Assembly: GCF_000735355.1 (NCBI RefSeq)
Contig: NZ_JMPI01000022.1
Coordinates: 186,025-250,024 of the forward strand
Direction of reading: 5' to 3'
DNA: 64,000 nucleotides
Source of the DNA: Buttiauxella agrestis ATCC 33320
GTDB lineage: Bacteria; Pseudomonadota; Gammaproteobacteria; Enterobacterales; Enterobacteriaceae
Shown: positions 1 to 9,048 of the stretch, piece after piece
Layout: each line of letters opens with the position of its first letter
How positions within the stretch are numbered: position 1 is the stretch's first letter
The notes under the pieces: generated by a model
The model's input: the letters and a program-made list of their open reading frames with translations, nothing else
Database searches by the model: none
What the model was told of the DNA's origin: nothing
Made by a program: the position numbers and the translations under genes

Positions 1-2216
1 GTAAGATTAGACGGATTATCTGTCAGGAAGATATCAAACTCTTGACTTGCCAGTCTTTCATCAGGGGTGATGCATTGTGCTCCCCAATTCTCCAGCAGAC
101 GAGTGACGATATTTCGCACTTCGTTCGAGGTGATATCAATCATCGCCACGACATCATCGAGCAATTTCTCTTCCTGTTCTTCGTGCTGCGGCTCTGCCGT
201 CATTTTGATGTGCAGGTTATAGCGCGTACCAATCCCCTCACGGGTTTTAATATTCAGATGCCCGCCTAATTTGCGTGACAGCTGGTTGCACAAATAGAAC
301 GTTAAACCGTTGGCTTGCCCGTAACGATCCTCGCTGGTTTCGTTAAGGAAAGGGAAGTGGAGATTATCGACTTCGCCGTGACTAATGCCTTCGCCGGTGT
401 CCAGAATACGGAACAACAAACGGTCAGGACCGGATTCTTCTTCGGTGATGTCCAGGGTGATTTTACCAATCTGCGTCGTCGTCACCGAGTAATTGAGCAG
501 TAATTGTAAGGCTTTGCGCAACGCTTCGCGGTCGCCATGGCGCTCTTCATCGGTTGCCAGGTGATTATTTATCAGCAGCTGCAAGCCTTTGCGTTTGATA
601 ATCGGCAGCATTTCCAGCGCGACTTTATCAATCAAAGGTTGGATGGCAAACTTTGTTGCATTGGTTTTCCATGCGTCGGTTTCGAGCATATTCAGCAACT
701 GAATTTCATCCACCAGACGCGCAATACTTTGCGCTTCATTAGCGACGACACGCGCCTCTGGAGTGTTTAACGCGCTGGCGTGCTCGGCAATGCTTTTCAT
801 CGGAAGCTGTAACGCCTCTCCGATATTGCGCATGAACGCGATGCGTCCTTGCTGATTTTTCTCATATAAACGTTGCGCTTGTTTAAGCTTTTTATTCACC
901 AGAATTTCGCGGTCCTGATCGCGAATCACAAAAATCTGCGTGCGCGGAGCAATTTGACTACGGAACTGCCGGATTTCATACAGTTCGTTATTGATCGTGG
1001 CCTGAATCACACCCTGATGCTGATCGGCCATCGCAATAATGTTTTGCAGATTCAGGTGCGGCAGCAGATGGTCGGCAATTTTATTGCTGATGACCGTACG
1101 ATTAGAGTCCAGATCATGCACCAGCAGGCCAAGTGGCAGTTGCGCGACAATCTCTTCATTTAAGGCTCGCAGGATTTGTAACTCGCCATTGCCGCTTTGG
1201 GTTTCAACCGGGCGCGCAGCCTGTTGGCGGAAAGTCGTAAAGCCAAACAGTGCGAGTGCCAGCAGGCCGATATTAAGCAGCAGTGGCAGCAAAATATTTT
1301 GCAAGGTGTCCATCAACAACGTGCCAAGCGGAACCTGCCATACCAAACGCAAATCGGTAGTGGCAAGCGGTGAAGCAATTTCGATTTTCGCGCCGTTAAA
1401 GTTAATGGTGATGCTATCTGGTCCCTCTTTATCGGCACTCTTGGCCGGAAGTTGGGCATCATTATTTTCCAGACGGAAACTATCCAGTGGCATCGTTGGC
1501 GGAATTAAATCGTTAATCGGCAAATCAAACGCGACGACGGTTGCCAGATGCCCCGGCTGGTTAAAGGTCGTGCGCAGGGTGAAGTAGTGGCCGTTTTGCC
1601 AGGCCAGATGGCGTAATGAAGAAAAACTCTCACGTTCATCAAGCGCGTTTGCTTGTTGCAACATCTCAGCGCGACGTGAATCGACAATTGAGCCTACGCC
1701 ACTTTCCTTCAGGCCGGATGAGAGATCTTTAAGCGGCAGGGTGGAAACCAGGATCATGCTGTTGTCCTGGCCGTTTAAATAATACATCGACCACGGGCTA
1801 TTTTCGGCACCCCACAGCGTATCGAGATAGGTCGAAATACGTTGGGTCATGTCCAGGGTGGAGCTGTCGTGGGAGCCAAAAATCAGGGCTTCGGTTTTGC
1901 GGCGAGGTTTCTCTAAATAATAAACGTCCTGGCGCAGACGCGTTTCTTGCAGGCCTTCACTTGCCGGAGATGTCGACACGGCAATGTTGTCATAGATTTG
2001 CCAGGTGGCGTAACGGTAGGTATCGATGCGTTTATGCAGCGCATGCGTGATATCTACAATTTGATAGCTCTTATCTTTCAGCCAGGTATTGACGGCACTT
2101 TGCACCATGACGCCCATGGCAATGAGCAATATCACGATCAATAGCAGAAAGAAGCGCGTGATATTGCCGGGGATAAGCGAAAATTTATTAGGGATCATAC
2201 TGTCTGACTGACTCAT
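1..2216 (-). CDS. rcsD: RcsD phosphotransfer intermediate of the Rcs phosphorelay (C-terminus beyond the window)
   Basis: RcsD is an inner-membrane protein that passes phosphate between the sensor RcsC and the regulator RcsB in the envelope-stress Rcs phosphorelay. The frame reads 738 codons from ATG at 2216 to the window edge. It starts MSQSDSMIPNKFSLIPG, has a membrane segment at about residues 18-38, a long periplasmic domain (KSYQIVDITHAL, YYLEKPRRKTEALIFGSHD), a second membrane segment near residues 305-325 and a degenerate kinase-like region (RILDTGEGIS). This follows E. coli RcsD (about 890 residues) closely. The phosphotransfer (HPt) domain with its active histidine should lie beyond position 1 and is not visible. 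The ribosome site is weak and an internal Met at codon 7 is possible. Divergent micF/ompC is the normal neighbourhood; rcsB is expected further left. Confidence 0.96.
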   Translation of the reverse strand, partial: MSQSDSMIPNKFSLIPGNITRFFLLLIVILLIAMGVMVQSAVNTWLKDKSYQIVDITHALHKRIDTYRYATWQIYDNIAVSTSPASEGLQETRLRQDVYYLEKPRRKTEALIFGSHDSSTLDMTQRISTYLDTLWGAENSPWSMYYLNGQDNSMILVSTLPLKDLSSGLKESGVGSIVDSRRAEMLQQANALDERESFSSLRHLAWQNGHYFTLRTTFNQPGHLATVVAFDLPINDLIPPTMPLDSFRLENNDAQLPAKSADKEGPDSITINFNGAKIEIASPLATTDLRLVWQVPLGTLLMDTLQNILLPLLLNIGLLALALFGFTTFRQQAARPVETQSGNGELQILRALNEEIVAQLPLGLLVHDLDSNRTVISNKIADHLLPHLNLQNIIAMADQHQGVIQATINNELYEIRQFRSQIAPRTQIFVIRDQDREILVNKKLKQAQRLYEKNQQGRIAFMRNIGEALQLPMKSIAEHASALNTPEARVVANEAQSIARLVDEIQLLNMLETDAWKTNATKFAIQPLIDKVALEMLPIIKRKGLQLLINNHLATDEERHGDREALRKALQLLLNYSVTTTQIGKITLDITEEESGPDRLLFRILDTGEGISHGEVDNLHFPFLNETSEDRYGQANGLTFYLCNQLSRKLGGHLNIKTREGIGTRYNLHIKMTAEPQHEEQEEKLLDDVVAMIDITSNEVRNIVTRLLENWGAQCITPDERLASQEFDIFLTDNPSNL

Positions 2217-2662
2217 TGTTAGCGCGCAACCCGGCGAGCATTCGCCACTTTAATAAAAACCACTGTTCTGTTCTACCCGCAGACATAAGCCTGACAGGCG
2301 GTAGAACTGTCACCAAAAAACCAGCGCTAAGAATACCTTTATCAGGCACTGGCGTCATCGACTCTCTTTGAAACCCAACGAGTATAATTCCAAATGGGTA
2401 CATTTCCAGGTTACTGAAAATTAGCCAGAATGGGAACGGCAAACGGATCGTATTTTGTACGATTGAGATGGGGTGTTTTTGTACAAAATGATTTCATCTG
2501 TACAAATATTATATTTGAAATGATATTTTATTTGGATTTTCTTCTTTGAAAAACTTCCGGCTAAGCGAAGCGGCATTAATCGTGTTGAGGGCGGATTTCT
2601 TAATAGTCATTACATTTTTGAAGGGAGTAGCACAGAATGATTAAAGTTACGTAAAGAAGCGT
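2217..2662. other. Gene-free stretch between rcsD and micF
   Basis: About 446 bases without a convincing reading frame. It holds the rcsD upstream region (transcribed leftward), and its right part is AT-rich. An 84-residue leftward frame at 2188-2442 overlaps the rcsD start and matches nothing I know. No clear promoter, repeat or structured RNA was recognised apart from micF at the right edge. Confidence 0.6.
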
Positions 2663-2755
2663 AAAAAAAACCGGATGCAAGCATCCGGTCCAAAATAGGG
2701 GTAAACAGACATTCAGAGATGAATGACGGTAATAAATAAAGTTAATGATGATAGC
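2663..2755 (-). ncRNA. micF: MicF antisense small RNA
   Basis: MicF base-pairs with the start of ompF mRNA and represses that porin; it is made divergently from ompC. On the minus strand the 5' end reads GCTATCATCATTAACTTTA. A central part resembling the E. coli RNA follows (TGTCTGTTTACCCCTATTT), then a terminator hairpin CCGGATGC/GCATCCGG at 2671-2688 and a run of eight U at 2663-2670. From the first conserved base to the end of the U run is 93 nt, the size of E. coli MicF as I remember it. The rcsD-micF-ompC position is also the same. The exact 5' end is inferred from that alignment. Confidence 0.95.
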
Positions 2756-2910
2756 GGGAGTTATTTTATATATAAATCAGCAGTATGTTTTATCATTCAG
2801 TGCTACTGATTTTATTTTGCATTAAGTGGTTGATTTTGCTTTGTGTTTTATTTGTTTTAACTTTTAGTGCTTATATAATTGTCTTTTCGTGCTGAAAAAA
2901 GTTCCGTCAT

Positions 2911-3006
2911 ATTTACATTTTGAAACACCTATATGGATAAATGAAACATCTCTATGGTTTTAGTATCATATTCGGATTGGATTAATCTGTATTTGTTTTG
3001 GACAAT
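2911..3006 (+). promoter_or_regulatory. ompC promoter with tandem OmpR-type boxes
   Basis: This 326-base gap between micF and ompC carries repeats of the OmpR type: TTTACATTTTGAAACACCTA at 2912-2931, then ATAAATGAAACATCT near 2937 and a third copy near 2953-2972. They line up with the C1-C3 boxes of the E. coli ompC promoter, followed by a -10-like GACAAT at 3001-3006. Phosphorylated OmpR would drive ompC rightward and probably micF leftward. Downstream in the leader, CTGATTG (3018-3024) and CAATCAG (3031-3037) can form a small hairpin, as in E. coli. The box borders are by eye. Confidence 0.8.
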
Positions 3007-3081
3007 GGGTTCGCCGACTGATTGGAAAAACAATCAGTAAGCAGTGGCATATAAAAAGGCATATAACAGAGGGTTAATAAC

Positions 3082-4191
3082 ATGAAAGTTAAAGTACTGT
3101 CCCTCCTGGTTCCAGCATTGCTGGTAGCAGGCACCGCTCATGCGGCCGAAATTTATAACAAAGACGGCAACAAATTAGATCTGTACGGTAAAGTAGATGG
3201 CTTACATTACTTTTCTGACAACGATGGTCAAGACGGTGACCAGTCTTATGTTCGTATCGGTTTCAAAGGCGAAACTCAGATTAATGACCAACTGACCGGT
3301 TACGGCCAGTGGGAATACAACGTTCAAGCAAACAACACCGAAGGCAGCAGCGATCAGGCGTGGACTCGTCTGGGCTTCGCAGGTGTGCGTTTTGCTGACT
3401 ACGGTTCATTCGACTACGGTCGTAACTACGGCGTTGTATACGACGTAACTTCATGGACCGACGTTCTGCCAGAATTTGGCGGCGACACTTATGGTTCTGA
3501 TAACTTCATGCAATCTCGTGCAAACGGCGTTGCAACTTACCGTAACACCGACTTCTTCGGTCTGGTTGACGGCCTGAACTTTGCTCTGCAATACCAGGGT
3601 AAAAACGGCAGCGTTTCTGGTGAAGGTTCTACCGCTAACGGCCGTGGCGCTCTGAAACAGAACGGTGACGGCTTCGGCGGTTCCCTGACTTATGATCTGG
3701 GCGAAGGCTTCAGCATCGGTTCAGCGATTTCTAGCTCCAAGCGTACTTCCGATCAAAACAGCGATCGTTACTTGGGTGAAGGCGATCGCGCTGAAACTTA
3801 CAGCGGCGGCATGAAATATGACGCTAACAACATCTACCTGGCAGCGCAGTATACCCAGACTTACAATGCGTCTCGCTTCGGTGGCAGCGACTCTCTGGTT
3901 TCTGGCTTTGCTAACAAAGCTCAGAACTTTGAAGTTGTAGCACAGTACCAGTTCGACTTCGGTCTGCGTCCTTCCGTTGCTTACCTGCAGTCTAAAGGCA
4001 AAGACATCGAAGGTTACGGCGACCAGGATCTGGTTAAATATGTTGATGTTGGCGCGACTTACTACTTCAACAAAAACATGTCTACCTACGTTGATTACAA
4101 AATCAACCTGATGGATGACAACAACTTCACCCGTGATGCCGGTGTTAATACCGATGACATCGTAGGTGTTGGTCTGGTTTACCAGTTCTAA
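3082..4191 (+). CDS. ompC: Outer-membrane porin OmpC
   Basis: OmpC is a trimeric general diffusion porin for small hydrophilic solutes. The 369-residue product starts with a signal peptide [21 protein letters not shown] cut before [20 protein letters not shown]. It carries the constriction-loop motif [13 protein letters not shown] near residues 132-144 and ends in the outer-membrane-protein terminal Phe (LVYQF). The ribosome site GAGGGTTAATAAC before ATG is the same as in E. coli ompC. OmpF, OmpN and PhoE paralogues look alike, but divergent micF and downstream apbE settle the identity. Expression is expected to rise at high osmolarity through EnvZ-OmpR. Codon use is that of a very highly expressed gene. 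Confidence 0.97.
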   Translation: MKVKVLSLLVPALLVAGTAHAAEIYNKDGNKLDLYGKVDGLHYFSDNDGQDGDQSYVRIGFKGETQINDQLTGYGQWEYNVQANNTEGSSDQAWTRLGFAGVRFADYGSFDYGRNYGVVYDVTSWTDVLPEFGGDTYGSDNFMQSRANGVATYRNTDFFGLVDGLNFALQYQGKNGSVSGEGSTANGRGALKQNGDGFGGSLTYDLGEGFSIGSAISSSKRTSDQNSDRYLGEGDRAETYSGGMKYDANNIYLAAQYTQTYNASRFGGSDSLVSGFANKAQNFEVVAQYQFDFGLRPSVAYLQSKGKDIEGYGDQDLVKYVDVGATYYFNKNMSTYVDYKINLMDDNNFTRDAGVNTDDIVGVGLVYQF

Positions 4192-4216
4192 TACCTGCCT
4201 ACGCAGTGTTAGTTGT

Positions 4217-4243
4217 AAAAGGCGCCTTTAGGGCGCCTTTTTT
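4217..4243 (+). terminator. Rho-independent terminator of ompC
   Basis: AAAAGGCGCC at 4217-4226 pairs with GGCGCCTTTT at 4232-4241 around a five-base loop and runs into T residues. It lies 25 bases after the ompC stop codon. Confidence 0.92.
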
Positions 4244-4331
4244 ACGTCTGAACCCTCAACAACCTTTACTTTTAAGGCAATTTTTTTGCCAGTTGGTGTA
4301 CCCTTTTGCGCTCAAACAGGAGAGAGAAACA

Positions 4332-5372
4332 ATGGACTTACGATTACTACGCTATGGCCTGTTTGCCATAGTTCTGGGCGCTTTAGCAGGCTGTGATAAC
4401 CCAACGGTCAAAGGTAATTCCGGTATGGTGCTGGAAGGCAAAACCATGGGCACCTACTGGCGTGCCAGTGTTGCGGGAGTGGACAACGCCCGTCAGACGG
4501 AACTGCGTGAAAAAATCCAGGCGCAGTTAGACGGTGATGACCGCCTATTGTCGACCTATAAAAAAGATTCTGCGCTCTCGCTTTTCAATCAGTCGGTATC
4601 AACCCAACCCTATCCGGTTGCCGAAGCGATGAGCGATATTGTGACCATGGCCTTGCGAATCGGGGCGAAAACGGACGGCGCGATGGACATTACCGTTGGG
4701 CCGCTGGTAAATCTGTGGGGATTTGGCCCGGATAAACAACCCGTCAAAACGCCGGATCAGGCACAAATTGACGCCGCCAGAGCGCTAACCGGTTTGCATC
4801 ATCTGACGGTGATTAACCAGGCCGGGAATCAGTTCCTGCAAAAAGATCTGCCTGGCTTGTATGTGGATCTTTCCACGATGGGCGAAGGTTACGCGGCCGA
4901 TCATCTGGCGCGTTTAATGGAACAAAACGGTATTAGCCGTTATCTGGTTTCCGTCGGTGGCGCCGTGGTAACGCGTGGCACTAACGCTGATGGCAAAGCC
5001 TGGCGAGTCGCTATCCAGAAACCTACCGACCGTGAAAACGCGGTACAGGCGGTGGTTGATCTCAATGGCCACGGAATCAGCACATCCGGAAGCTATCGCA
5101 ATTATTACGAACTCGACGGCAAGCGCCTGTCGCACGTGATTGATCCCAAAACCGGCCAGCCAATTCAGCACAAACTCGTTTCGGCAACCGTGATTTCCCC
5201 GACCGCGATGGAGGCTGATGGATGGGACACCGGCCTGATGGTGCTCGGTACGGAAAAAGCGAAACAGGTCGCAGAAAAAGAGGGGCTGGCAGTCTATTTG
5301 ATCACCAAAGAGGGCGATAGTTTTACTACGTGGATGTCGCCGCAGTTTAAAACCTTCTTACTCAGCGAGTAA
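4332..5372 (+). CDS. apbE: FAD:protein FMN transferase ApbE (lipoprotein)
   Basis: ApbE transfers FMN from FAD onto threonines of periplasm-facing flavoproteins such as subunits of the Na+-pumping NQR/RNF complexes, using Mg2+. The start at 4332 (AGGAGAGAGAAACA before ATG) gives 346 residues, against about 351 in E. coli. It begins with a lipoprotein signal MDLRLLRYGLFAIVLGALAGC, modified Cys at residue 21. The family motifs are present: TMGTYW (38-43), DGAMDITVGPLVNLWGFG, DLSTMGEGYAAD and KRLSHVIDPKTGQPI. An upstream in-frame start at 4206 would run through the ompC terminator and remove the signal peptide from the N-terminus, so it is rejected. The gene sits between ompC and ada as in K-12. 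Confidence 0.95.
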   Translation: MDLRLLRYGLFAIVLGALAGCDNPTVKGNSGMVLEGKTMGTYWRASVAGVDNARQTELREKIQAQLDGDDRLLSTYKKDSALSLFNQSVSTQPYPVAEAMSDIVTMALRIGAKTDGAMDITVGPLVNLWGFGPDKQPVKTPDQAQIDAARALTGLHHLTVINQAGNQFLQKDLPGLYVDLSTMGEGYAADHLARLMEQNGISRYLVSVGGAVVTRGTNADGKAWRVAIQKPTDRENAVQAVVDLNGHGISTSGSYRNYYELDGKRLSHVIDPKTGQPIQHKLVSATVISPTAMEADGWDTGLMVLGTEKAKQVAEKEGLAVYLITKEGDSFTTWMSPQFKTFLLSE

Positions 5373-5385
5373 AATTAGAAAGCAA
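5373..5385 (+). promoter_or_regulatory. Ada-binding site of the ada-alkB operon
   Basis: AAT-N6-GCAA occurs exactly (AAT 5373-5375, GCAA 5382-5385), which is the half-site bound by methylated Ada. It begins directly after the apbE stop codon and lies about 70 bases before the ada start. The surrounding AAAGCAAGATTG resembles the E. coli ada promoter. Confidence 0.8.
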
Positions 5386-5453
5386 GATTGCGGGTTTCTC
5401 AGCACACCTATGCTGTCAAAGTCATACCATGACAGCAAAAACAGGAGCCAGTC

Positions 5454-6524
5454 ATGAAACAATTTTTTGACGAAGTCAGCGATGAAAGCCGCTGGCAGGC
5501 CGTGGAAACCCGCGATAATCGCGCCGATGAGCAGTTTGTTTTTGCCGTGAAAACGACAGGAATTTGCTGCCGCCCCTCTTGCAGCGCACGCCACCCATTA
5601 CGCAAAAATGTCCTGTTCTTTGAAAATGTTGCCGCTGCAGTCGATGCTGGTTTTCGGCCATGCAAACGCTGCCAGCCTGATAAACCGGCGCCAGAGCAGC
5701 AGCGTATTGACCGTATCACTGAGGCTTGCCGAATTCTCGAAGCCAGCAGCGAGCCGATTGTGCTGGCTGAACTTGCGGTACGTGTGGCTATGAGCCCATT
5801 TCACTTTCACCGCCTTTTCAAACAGGTCACTGGCTTAACGCCCCACGCCTGGCAAAAAGCGCTTCGTGCCAAACGCCTGCGCGAGCAACTTAATGAAGGT
5901 GAAGGAGTGACTCGCGCTGTTTTCGAGGCGGGCTATCAGTCCGGGAGCAATTTTTATCAGCAGGCAAATGAGGTTCTCGGGATGACGGCAAAGCAATATC
6001 GTCGGGGGGGAGCGCGCGCTACCATTCAATTTGTGGTCGGTTCTTGCCGATTGGGCGAATTCCTGGTTGCCCAGAGTGAGCGCGGGATTTGCGCCATACT
6101 GTTAGGTAACGATGCACAAAGTTTGATTCACGAGCTGGAAACGTTGTTCCCGAATTCTTCACTTGATGTGGGCGATGAATCATTTGCCCGACGAGTGGCG
6201 CAGGTGGTGAGCGTGCTTGAACATCCGGGCCAGCAGGTTGCTTTACCGCTGGATATTCAGGGTACCGCATTTCAGCAACAAGTCTGGCAAGCCTTGCGTC
6301 AAATCCCGGCGGGGCAAACGGCGAGCTATAGCGATATCGCCCAGCGCATCGGTAAACCGCAGGCCGTTCGTGCCGTTGCGGGAGCATGCGCGGCCAACAA
6401 ACTGGCGGTTGTTATTCCTTGCCATCGTGTAGTGCGTAACGACGGAGCGCTTTCCGGGTACCGTTGGGGTGTGGACCGTAAGCGTCAGTTACTTGAGATT
6501 GAAGCCAAACAGCGGGAGGAGTGA
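5454..6524 (+). CDS. ada: Bifunctional DNA repair methyltransferase and transcriptional activator Ada
   Basis: Ada removes methyl groups from DNA phosphotriesters and from O6-methylguanine. Once methylated at its N-terminal cysteine it activates ada-alkB, alkA and aidB. The 356-residue protein (E. coli 354) has the zinc and methyl-acceptor cysteines C39, C43, C70 and C73 (CRPSC, CKRC). An AraC-type DNA-binding part follows at about 90-180 (AVRVAMSPFHFHRLFKQVTGLTP). The C-terminal methyltransferase carries the active site IPCHRVV near residue 320. A ribosome site CAGGAGCC precedes ATG. An extra Cys at 38, next to C39, differs from the TTGIFCRPSC of E. coli. alkB follows with overlapping stop and start. 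Confidence 0.97.
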   Translation: MKQFFDEVSDESRWQAVETRDNRADEQFVFAVKTTGICCRPSCSARHPLRKNVLFFENVAAAVDAGFRPCKRCQPDKPAPEQQRIDRITEACRILEASSEPIVLAELAVRVAMSPFHFHRLFKQVTGLTPHAWQKALRAKRLREQLNEGEGVTRAVFEAGYQSGSNFYQQANEVLGMTAKQYRRGGARATIQFVVGSCRLGEFLVAQSERGICAILLGNDAQSLIHELETLFPNSSLDVGDESFARRVAQVVSVLEHPGQQVALPLDIQGTAFQQQVWQALRQIPAGQTASYSDIAQRIGKPQAVRAVAGACAANKLAVVIPCHRVVRNDGALSGYRWGVDRKRQLLEIEAKQREE

Positions 6525-7165
6525 TGCTTGATTTATTTGCCGATGAAGCGCCCTGGCAGGAGCCACTGGCGGAAGGGGCGGTGATTCTGCGCCGCTTTGC
6601 CTGTGCCGATGCGCGACAGCTTCTCGGGCAAATTTCTCTGTTGGCTGACCGTTCTCCGTTTCGCCAGATGGTCACACCCGGCGGATACACCATGTCCGTG
6701 GCGATGACCAACTGCGGTGATGTTGGCTGGACAACCGACAGCCACGGCTATCTCTATTCACCCATTGACCCACTCACTTCGCAGCCTTGGCCCGCAATGC
6801 CGACGATTTTTCGTGAGCTATCGGATGCCGCATCAAAAGCGGCTGGATATCCTGGCTTTGCGCCTGATGCCTGCCTGATTAACCGCTACGCCGTGGGGGC
6901 TAAACTTTCGTTGCATCAGGACAAAGACGAGCTGAACTTGCAACAGCCGATAGTCTCTGTCTCGCTTGGTCTCCCGGCTGTGTTTCAGTTTGGCGGCCTT
7001 AAACGCAATGACCCGCTTAAGCGTGTGATGCTCGAACACGGCGATGTAGTGGTGTGGGGCGGCGCTTCTCGCCTTTTTTACCACGGTATTTTGCCGCTTA
7101 AAACTGGCCAACACAGCGCAACTGGCGAGTTTCGTTACAACATTACTTTCCGCCATACCCGTTAA
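6524..7165 (+). CDS. alkB: Alpha-ketoglutarate-dependent DNA dioxygenase AlkB
   Basis: AlkB oxidatively demethylates 1-methyladenine and 3-methylcytosine in DNA and RNA, using Fe(II), O2 and 2-oxoglutarate. The product of 213 residues starts MLDLFADEAPWQEPL, the same as E. coli over the first residues. The iron ligands are seen as LHQDKDE (His and Asp) and the His of LFYHGI; the 2-oxoglutarate-binding Arg lies in the C-terminal FRYNITFRHTR. The TMSVAMTNCG, YLYSPIDP and FQFGGLKRNDPLKR blocks are conserved. ATG at 6524 overlaps the ada stop (TGATG), so the two are translationally coupled and share the Ada-controlled promoter. A GTG three bases earlier is less likely. Confidence 0.97.
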   Translation: MLDLFADEAPWQEPLAEGAVILRRFACADARQLLGQISLLADRSPFRQMVTPGGYTMSVAMTNCGDVGWTTDSHGYLYSPIDPLTSQPWPAMPTIFRELSDAASKAAGYPGFAPDACLINRYAVGAKLSLHQDKDELNLQQPIVSVSLGLPAVFQFGGLKRNDPLKRVMLEHGDVVVWGGASRLFYHGILPLKTGQHSATGEFRYNITFRHTR

Positions 7166-7249
7166 CACGAATATTAATAAGAATTATTCTTGCTGTTGGA
7201 TGCCAGCCGTTTAAACTGCTCGCTGTTTTCGTTTTACGGGTTGTGAGTA

Positions 7250-8896
7250 ATGGAACTTTTGCGTGTGGTTTTCCGGCAGTACCGCTGGCCTTTCTTGATA
7301 GTCATGGCGCTGAGTTTGCTCAGCGCGGCGCTTGGTATTGGCTTAATTGCCTTTATCAACCAGCGCTTGATTGAAACGCCTGATATTTCCCTTTCGGTTT
7401 TGCCTGAATTTCTGGGTCTGTTACTGCTATTAATGGCGGTGACGTTAGGCTCACAATTAGCGCTGACCACACTCGGCCACCATTTCGTTTTCCGTCTGCG
7501 CAGCGAATTTATCAAACGCCTGATGGACACTCACGTTGAACGCGTTGAACAACTCGGTAATGCGGCGCTGCTCGCAGGTTTAACCAGCGATGTACGCAAC
7601 ATTACCATTGCTTTTGTACGCCTGCCGGAACTGGTTCAGGGGATTATTTTAACCTTCGGTTCAGCGGCTTATCTGGCGTGGCTGTCGCCAAAAATGCTCG
7701 GTGTCACGGCGATTTGGGTGGCGGTGACTATCTATGGCGGCTATGTACTGGTGGCGCGGGTTTACAAACACCTGGCGCAACTGCGTGAAATTGAAGACCA
7801 GCTTTATAACGATTATCAGACCGTTATTGAAGGACGCAAAGAACTGGCGTTAAACCGTGAGCGTGCGGAACGCGTCTATGAAGACACCTATATTCCTCAT
7901 GCCAACGATTATCGCAGCCATATTATTCGCGCTGATACCTACCATCTGAGCGCGGTGAACTGGTCGAATATTATGATGCTCGGCGTGATTGGCCTGGTGT
8001 TCTGGATGGCAAACAGCCTCGGCTGGTCTGATACCAACGTGGCGGCAACATTCTCCCTGACGCTGCTTTTCTTACGCACGCCTATGCTTTCGGCGGTTGG
8101 CGCATTGCCAACATTATTAACGGCACAAGTCGCATTCAACAAACTCAACAAATTCCACCTGGCGCCTTACGATGCGGCATTCCCGCGCAGCAAAGAGCCG
8201 GTTCGCTGGCAAACGCTGGAAATGCGTGATGTGGTGTTCCAGTACGGCGACAATACTTTCTCTGTCGGGCCGCTGAACCTGAAAATTGAACGTGGCGAAC
8301 TGCTGTTCCTGATTGGTGGCAATGGTAGCGGTAAATCCACCATGGCGATGCTGCTGACCGGACTTTACCAGCCGGTGTCTGGCGCAATCTATCTGGATGG
8401 GCAAAAGATTGATGCCAGCAATCAGGATGATTATCGCAAACTCTTTTCAGCGGTATTTACGGATGTGTGGCTATTTGACCGCCTGCTTGGCCCGCAGGGC
8501 GAACAGGCGAATCCTGAGCTGGTGGCGACCTGGCTTGAGCGCCTGCAAATGAGCCACAAGCTGGAATTGGATAACGGCACAATCCTTAATCTGAAACTCT
8601 CGAAAGGGCAGAAAAAACGCGTGGCGTTACTGCTGGCGTTAGCAGAAGAGCGTGACATCATTCTGCTCGATGAATGGGCCGCCGATCAGGATCCTCATTT
8701 CCGCCGCGAGTTCTACCAGACGCTGTTGCCACTTATGCAGCAAATGGGTAAAACCATTTTTGCTATCAGCCATGACGATCACTACTTTATCCATGCCGAT
8801 CGTTTGCTGGAGATGCGCCAGGGTCAGTTGAGCGAGTTAACCGGTCACGATCGTGATAACGCTTCGCGAGATGCCGTCGCCCGAACCGGTAACTGA
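7250..8896 (+). CDS. yojI: ABC exporter YojI (half-transporter with fused membrane and ATPase domains)
   Basis: In E. coli, YojI exports the peptide antibiotic microcin J25 together with TolC; its natural substrate is uncertain. The 548-residue protein has a six-helix membrane domain to about residue 310 and a cytoplasmic ATPase. The ATPase shows Walker [10 protein letters not shown] (about 357-365), a signature [11 protein letters not shown] and Walker B IILLDEW, followed by the H-loop [18 protein letters not shown] in place of LSGGQ is normal for this cyclic-peptide exporter family. The gap after alkB is 84 bases and holds a small AT-rich dyad AAGAAT-T-ATTCTT (7179-7191). In K-12 yojI also follows alkB; here it is the last gene of that syntenic block. 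Confidence 0.96.
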   Translation: MELLRVVFRQYRWPFLIVMALSLLSAALGIGLIAFINQRLIETPDISLSVLPEFLGLLLLLMAVTLGSQLALTTLGHHFVFRLRSEFIKRLMDTHVERVEQLGNAALLAGLTSDVRNITIAFVRLPELVQGIILTFGSAAYLAWLSPKMLGVTAIWVAVTIYGGYVLVARVYKHLAQLREIEDQLYNDYQTVIEGRKELALNRERAERVYEDTYIPHANDYRSHIIRADTYHLSAVNWSNIMMLGVIGLVFWMANSLGWSDTNVAATFSLTLLFLRTPMLSAVGALPTLLTAQVAFNKLNKFHLAPYDAAFPRSKEPVRWQTLEMRDVVFQYGDNTFSVGPLNLKIERGELLFLIGGNGSGKSTMAMLLTGLYQPVSGAIYLDGQKIDASNQDDYRKLFSAVFTDVWLFDRLLGPQGEQANPELVATWLERLQMSHKLELDNGTILNLKLSKGQKKRVALLLALAEERDIILLDEWAADQDPHFRREFYQTLLPLMQQMGKTIFAISHDDHYFIHADRLLEMRQGQLSELTGHDRDNASRDAVARTGN

Positions 8897-8907
8897 TCTT
8901 TTCCAAT

Positions 8908-8982
8908 GGGTGGATGACGCTATCGCATATCCACCCCACAACACCGAACCCGTAGGTCGGATAAGCGCAAGCGTCATCCGAC
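8908..8982. repeat. BIME: two REP units in opposite orientation
   Basis: The first unit, GGGTGGAT...ATCCACCC (8908-8936), and the second, GTAGGTCGGATAAGC...ATCCGAC (8952-8982), are inverted copies of the REP type also seen at 13131 and 15186. Each folds into a hairpin with a central GCG..CGT core. They lie between yojI and mgtE, exactly at the yojI-side synteny breakpoint relative to K-12. Confidence 0.8.
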
Positions 8983-9048
8983 AAAATCTGGTTATCTGTT
9001 CCCCGACAGGCTATAACTTAGCTCGTCGTTCACAGGGAAAACTGCCAG

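Noticed and set aside
1039-1587. 182-residue open frame on the plus strand inside rcsD
   Set aside because: It is antisense to a clearly conserved coding region and has no ribosome site or family match; a mirror of rcsD codon bias.
3082-4191. Porin could be OmpF or OmpN rather than OmpC
   Set aside because: Divergent micF and rcsD and downstream apbE fix the ompC locus.
7179-7191. AAGAAT-T-ATTCTT dyad before yojI as a Fur box
   Set aside because: Too short and too far from the 19-base Fur consensus; AT-rich dyads of this size are frequent.
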